Assembly (NCBI RefSeq): GCF_000739915.1
Contig: NZ_BBJT01000002.1
Location: 496,001 to 560,000, forward strand
DNA: 64,000 bases
Source: Paenibacillus chitinolyticus NBRC 15660
GTDB taxonomy: Bacteria > Bacillota > Bacilli > Paenibacillales > NBRC-103111
Reading direction: 5' to 3'
Shown here: positions 60,701 to 64,000 of the stretch, piece after piece
Layout of the letters: each line of letters opens with the position of its first letter
Numbering within the stretch: position 1 is the stretch's first letter
Made by a program: the position numbers and the translations under genes
Notes under the pieces: generated by a model
Seen by the model: the letters and a program-made list of their open reading frames with translations, nothing else
Told to the model about the DNA's origin: nothing
The model's database searches: none

Positions 60701-61402
60701 TCATGTGCCTATGGGACCACCGGGCGCCTCGAACCGCAGTACATACGCCTGCTCGTAAGCATATTGAAGATGGTCGGCCACACGTTGGTACCACCTTTTG
60801 CCTGGTGACAAATCGAGATACCATGTCGGAATCATGCGCCGGATGCCGACCCGGAAACCCTCTTGAAAGAACATTTCCGCTATATGGTCAAGGGTATGCT
60901 CCTGCATGGGGATGGAGGCATTGCTGTTGATCCGCTCTTGGATATAGGGCAGACTCGGATTTTCGCTGTAATCGGCGAAGGTCGCGTAATAGACCCCTCC
61001 CGGCTTCAGCGCTTTCTTCATCTTCCTCGCATGTTCGCCGAGATCGGGAATCAGATACAGCACCGCTAAACTGAAAGCCAGATCAAATCGTCCCTCGAAC
61101 TGCTCCGGTTCCGCAGTGGCCACGTATTGAATCGGCAGATCCCCTTTCCGGCTATTGGCCACCTCCACCGACCGGCGTGCCAGGTCGGTGCCGATGCCTT
61201 CCTTGAAGGGTCTCTGCTCATAGAGCAGCCGGAGGAAGCCTCCCTGATTGCAGCCGAAATCCAGTACGCTGCACTGCGAGAGGTCCTCTTCCGGGATAAA
61301 GCTGAGCACCCTTTTCCAGTGGGGGATATGATCGTCCTCCATCCCCTGGTCGCCCTCTTCATGATGCTTCCACCAAACATCGTACAAAACATCCTGATTC
61401 AA
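60701..61402 (-). CDS. Class I SAM-dependent methyltransferase
   Basis: A 233-residue methyltransferase: SAM loop SVLDFGCNQGGFLRLLYEQ near residue 45, acidic strand end GIGTDLARRS, then FDLAFSLAVLYLIPDLGEHARKMKKALKPGG. The C-terminal IRRMIPTWYLDLSPGKRWYQ is particular to this subgroup, which I do not recognise by name. It lies 32 bases after an EamA transporter gene, in the operon that begins with the double ABC ATPase. Methylation of a transported small molecule is possible but unproven. Confidence 0.82.
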   Translation of the reverse strand: MNQDVLYDVWWKHHEEGDQGMEDDHIPHWKRVLSFIPEEDLSQCSVLDFGCNQGGFLRLLYEQRPFKEGIGTDLARRSVEVANSRKGDLPIQYVATAEPEQFEGRFDLAFSLAVLYLIPDLGEHARKMKKALKPGGVYYATFADYSENPSLPYIQERINSNASIPMQEHTLDHIAEMFFQEGFRVGIRRMIPTWYLDLSPGKRWYQRVADHLQYAYEQAYVLRFEAPGGPIGT

Positions 61403-61434
61403 TCGCTTCTCCTCCTTGTTTCAACTGATACTTT

Positions 61435-62298
61435 TTACATTCGAAGCTTTGTCTTGGGACTACTTCGGCGGTACCCTCCGAACAATATCATGCAGCCGGC
61501 TACGATCATTACGCCACCTGCGACAGTCAGCAGGTCGGGAATCTCGTTCCAGAACAGATATCCGAATAAAACGTTCAGAAATAAGCCGAAATAGCTGACT
61601 ATCTGTACAATTACCGCATTCTCATGGGTAAAGGCCTTCGTCAGGAACAACTGGCCAAGCAGCGATACAAGTCCGATGATCAGCAGCATTACAGACTCCC
61701 GCGCATCCGGTATAACAAACGAATCCCACATGAAGGGAATAGCTACCAACGTCGAGGTCGCCACAAAATAAAACACAATCTCATAAGACGGATGCGTCCT
61801 GCTCAAATATCTTATCGATATGCTTGCGGCTGCAGAGAAAAAAGCGCTGAGCAGTCCGACAAGCGCATAGACCGAGTAACTGGAAAATTCATGCGGTTTC
61901 AACAGCAGGAGAGCCCCCGCGAAAATAACGGGAAATACCGCCGCTCCCCGGCGACCCAGCTTCTCTTTCAGAATGAGCGCGGATAACAGTGCCACAAAGA
62001 TAGGAGCCAACTGTGCCAAGAGACTCGCGTCCGTGAGCGGAATGTTGGATAACGTGTAAAAAAAGGCAAGCATATACAGGCCGCCGCTCAGCCCTCTTAC
62101 CGCGAGCATCGGGATGCCCTTCCTTGAAAAGGCTACTCCGCTGTATCGCATTAAGATCAAGATGAGCAGGGTTCCTATAAGTCCGCGAAAGAACGCAATT
62201 TCGGCGGCGGGGATGGTGCTGCTGATGCCTTTCACCAGCGCGTTCATCACACTGAACACGAGGGAAGACAGAAGAGAAAGCAGGATTCCGTTTTTCAT
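61435..62298 (-). CDS. EamA/DMT-family transporter
   Basis: A 287-residue membrane protein with ten helices in two EamA halves (LLSSLVFSVMNALVKGISST at the start, GQLFLTKAFTHENAVIVQIVSYFGL in the second half), similar to RarD/YdcZ-style exporters. ATG 62298 has GAGGTGAAT upstream; the long frame to 62403 overlaps the ATPase gene. It lies 19 bases after the ATPase stop. Probably a metabolite exporter; substrate unknown. Confidence 0.86.
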   Translation of the reverse strand: MKNGILLSLLSSLVFSVMNALVKGISSTIPAAEIAFFRGLIGTLLILILMRYSGVAFSRKGIPMLAVRGLSGGLYMLAFFYTLSNIPLTDASLLAQLAPIFVALLSALILKEKLGRRGAAVFPVIFAGALLLLKPHEFSSYSVYALVGLLSAFFSAAASISIRYLSRTHPSYEIVFYFVATSTLVAIPFMWDSFVIPDARESVMLLIIGLVSLLGQLFLTKAFTHENAVIVQIVSYFGLFLNVLFGYLFWNEIPDLLTVAGGVMIVAGCMILFGGYRRSSPKTKLRM

Positions 62299-62317
62299 AT
62301 TCACCTCAGACTGCATC

Positions 62318-63994
62318 CTATTCGCGCATAAACGCCGAAACCAGCTGGCGCGTGTAAGGATGACGTTCTTCACTACAGAGCCGGTCGACCGGGAAACGGT
62401 CAATAATCCGGCCTTCCTTCATGACCAGGATACGGGTACACATTCGCTGAACAACGGCAATATCGTGAGAGATGAACAAGCAGGACATGCCGAGTTCCTG
62501 TCTTAACTGCTTCAGCAAATTCAAAATTTGCGATTGTACAGTAACATCCAGACTGGAAGTGGGCTCGTCACAGATCAGAAGCCGGGGTCTAAGCAGGATA
62601 GCCCGGGCGATGGCCACACGCTGACGCTGCCCCCCGCTCAGTTCATGGGGGTACCGGTCTCCAAGCGTACGTTCCAGACCGACCGTCTCCAGCAGCTCTG
62701 CGGCTATGTCTCTTCTTGACTGCCCCCTCCCTGCAAATTCCGAAAGATCATCCTTTTGAAAATTATCAAACGGCTCCACAATAGAGCGCCAAATGGGCAG
62801 CCGGCTATTTAACGATGAAGCGGGATTTTGAAAGACGGCCTGTATATTCTTACGCACCAGCCGCAGCGCACGCCCTGTAAGGCCATTCAAGGATATTCCG
62901 TCAAAAATCACTTCACCCGCATCCGGCCGCTCCAGCGCTAACAGCAGCTTAGCGACCGTGCTCTTGCCGCAACCGCTCTCCCCGACCAGCCCTAAACATT
63001 CCCCTCCATAAATTTCAAAAGATAGCTGCCGGACTGCTGCCTCCTGCCCGGTCTTGGCAGGGTAACTTTTTACAAGTCCGACGGCTGACATTAAAGGTGG
63101 ACTGGGGGCCGTCCGACTCTCACTTAAGATTTGAATATTCCCCATGCCCGTTAACCTGCCCTGAGGAATGATCCGTGGACAAGCATCCAGCAGCTGCTGC
63201 GTATAGGGATGCTGAGGCAGCCTGCAGATTTCGGCAGCTTCTCCCGTTTCCAACAATCGCCCTTCCCGCATAACAGCCACCCGGTCGGCAGTGCGATGCA
63301 CATGGCGGAGATCATGGGAGATAAACAGCACCGCGCATTCCGTTTGGACGCGAAGCTCATCCAGCAGACCGAGGACCCGGTCAGCCGAGACCGCGTCCAA
63401 CGCTGTGGTCGGCTCATCCGCGATTAACAAGGCGGGATGCAGCATGAATGCCGCGGCGATCGCTGCCCGCTGCAGCTGGCCGCCGCTGAGCTGGAACGGA
63501 TAACTGGCGAACACGCGCTTCGCGGGCAGCATGACTCGCTCCAACCAGCTCAGCGCCAGAGTTTTTGCCTCATGCGATGGCATCTTTTGATGCACACGGA
63601 TCATTTCGGTCAACTGAGTGCCGATTTTAATCAATGGAGTAAAGCTGCTGTGATAGTCCTGGCTTACCCAGCCGATTCTGCGGCCAAGCAGGCCTTCTTT
63701 TTTCCTGCCCCGCAGTGTTAGAAGGTCGTCTCCTTGAAAGTTGATTGTTCCCAGAGCTATCTGGAGCGACGAAGGCAGCAGGCCCGTAATGGCCGCCGCG
63801 GTCACACTTTTGCCGCTGCCGCTCTCCCCGACGATGGCCAGTGTCTCCCCTTTTCGGATTGAAAAGGATATATCTTGGATAACGGGCAGAGACCGGCCGC
63901 TTCCTTTCGTGCAGATGCATAACTCCTTTATAGCCAGTACGGGTACTGGTTCATCAGATGATGTGGTTACCTGCTCAAGTTCACCTTCAGACAA
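62318..63994 (-). CDS. Fused double ABC ATPase of the peptide/nickel family, possibly partial
   Basis: At least 558 residues with two complete ATPase domains of the Dpp/Nik type in one chain: Walker A GESGSGKS near residue 56, signature LSGGQLQR and Walker B LLIADEP in the first, then GESGCGKS, LSGGQRQR and LLICDEP in the second. The two halves correspond to DppD and DppF, a fusion also seen in YejF and GsiA. It drives uptake of peptides, opines or metal chelates. The nominal start is TTG 63994, six bases from the window end, and the frame stays open to the edge, so the true start may lie outside. Permease and binding-protein genes should be upstream. Confidence 0.87.
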   Translation of the reverse strand: MSEGELEQVTTSSDEPVPVLAIKELCICTKGSGRSLPVIQDISFSIRKGETLAIVGESGSGKSVTAAAITGLLPSSLQIALGTINFQGDDLLTLRGRKKEGLLGRRIGWVSQDYHSSFTPLIKIGTQLTEMIRVHQKMPSHEAKTLALSWLERVMLPAKRVFASYPFQLSGGQLQRAAIAAAFMLHPALLIADEPTTALDAVSADRVLGLLDELRVQTECAVLFISHDLRHVHRTADRVAVMREGRLLETGEAAEICRLPQHPYTQQLLDACPRIIPQGRLTGMGNIQILSESRTAPSPPLMSAVGLVKSYPAKTGQEAAVRQLSFEIYGGECLGLVGESGCGKSTVAKLLLALERPDAGEVIFDGISLNGLTGRALRLVRKNIQAVFQNPASSLNSRLPIWRSIVEPFDNFQKDDLSEFAGRGQSRRDIAAELLETVGLERTLGDRYPHELSGGQRQRVAIARAILLRPRLLICDEPTSSLDVTVQSQILNLLKQLRQELGMSCLFISHDIAVVQRMCTRILVMKEGRIIDRFPVDRLCSEERHPYTRQLVSAFMRE

Positions 63995-64000
63995 CGAAGC

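Noticed and set aside
1-64000. CRISPR arrays, rRNA and tRNA genes
   Set aside because: No regularly spaced repeats and no rRNA or tRNA-like sequences were recognised by eye; a tRNAscan run would settle the tRNA question.

Overview
The window looks like chromosomal DNA of a Bacillales bacterium, most likely Paenibacillus or a close relative. This is inferred from AGGAGG-type ribosome binding sites, frequent TTG/GTG starts, a T-box leader, MerR/LacI/GntR/WYL regulators, a secreted sugar-dehydrogenase-like protein with Fn3 domains, and a complete opine-metallophore operon of the staphylopine type. No rRNA, tRNA or CRISPR array was seen. Base composition is mosaic: about 22.7-37.6 kb is clearly AT-rich and holds accessory and mobile genes, while the flanks are richer in GC.

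Layout. 0-2.1 kb: a partial unknown gene and an SgrR-like HTH/solute-binding regulator divergent from an MFS transporter. 3.6-9.4 kb: a nucleoside-use operon (nucleoside hydrolase, DcuC-like carrier, ribokinase, NupC) divergent from a LacI regulator, with matching promoters and palindromic operators; the LacI gene has no ordinary start codon. 9.7-14.5 kb: LysR/EamA pair, a zinc-ribbon membrane protein, two tandem paralogous small proteins and a histidine phosphatase. 14.7-16.2 kb: a Cfr-type 23S rRNA methyltransferase preceded by a 37-codon leader ORF, an intrinsic terminator and a hairpin that hides its Shine-Dalgarno sequence. 16.2-22.6 kb: YdeI-like, VOC and WYL genes, a flagellin with a very large central insertion, and a MerR/MFS pair.

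22.8-37.7 kb is an accessory region: secreted proteins of unknown function, a lone menG/ubiE-type gene, an AbiEii-like nucleotidyltransferase with a partner, a SUKH immunity-like protein and an ATP-grasp enzyme. It continues with a four-gene operon that reads as an ABC-three-component defence system (Mrr-like nuclease/C-terminal component, middle component 2, zinc-hook ABC ATPase) plus a phosphoribosyltransferase-TOPRIM protein. A tyrosine recombinase broken by one TGA and a serine recombinase lacking its catalytic N-terminus follow. The operon and recombinases lie between two att-like copies of the 3' end of an rlmCD/rumA-type methyltransferase gene (29.68 and 37.65 kb). The decayed host gene adjoins the right copy, and a third, attP-like copy lies at 41.13 kb.

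38.3-41.5 kb: an Fsr-like MFS transporter under a T-box riboswitch, a divergent GntR regulator and a GNAT pseudogene. 41.6-51.0 kb: cntKLMABCDFE, in the same order as S. aureus, with a promoter overlapped by a Zur/Fur-type operator. Two diagnostic CntM residues and the presence of cntK predict staphylopine itself rather than bacillopaline. 51.2-54.3 kb: maltose acetyltransferase and a secreted Fn3/glucose-sorbosone-dehydrogenase protein with cre-like sites between them. 54.3-55.8 kb: a 1.4-kb integrative-element remnant, bounded by 17-bp direct repeats, carrying a CatB/Vat-type acetyltransferase. 55.8-64 kb: DUF4184 membrane protein, two methyltransferases, a Cys-rich pentapeptide-repeat protein, an ECF sigma/anti-sigma pair, an EamA transporter and the start region of a double-ATPase peptide/nickel ABC gene at the window edge.
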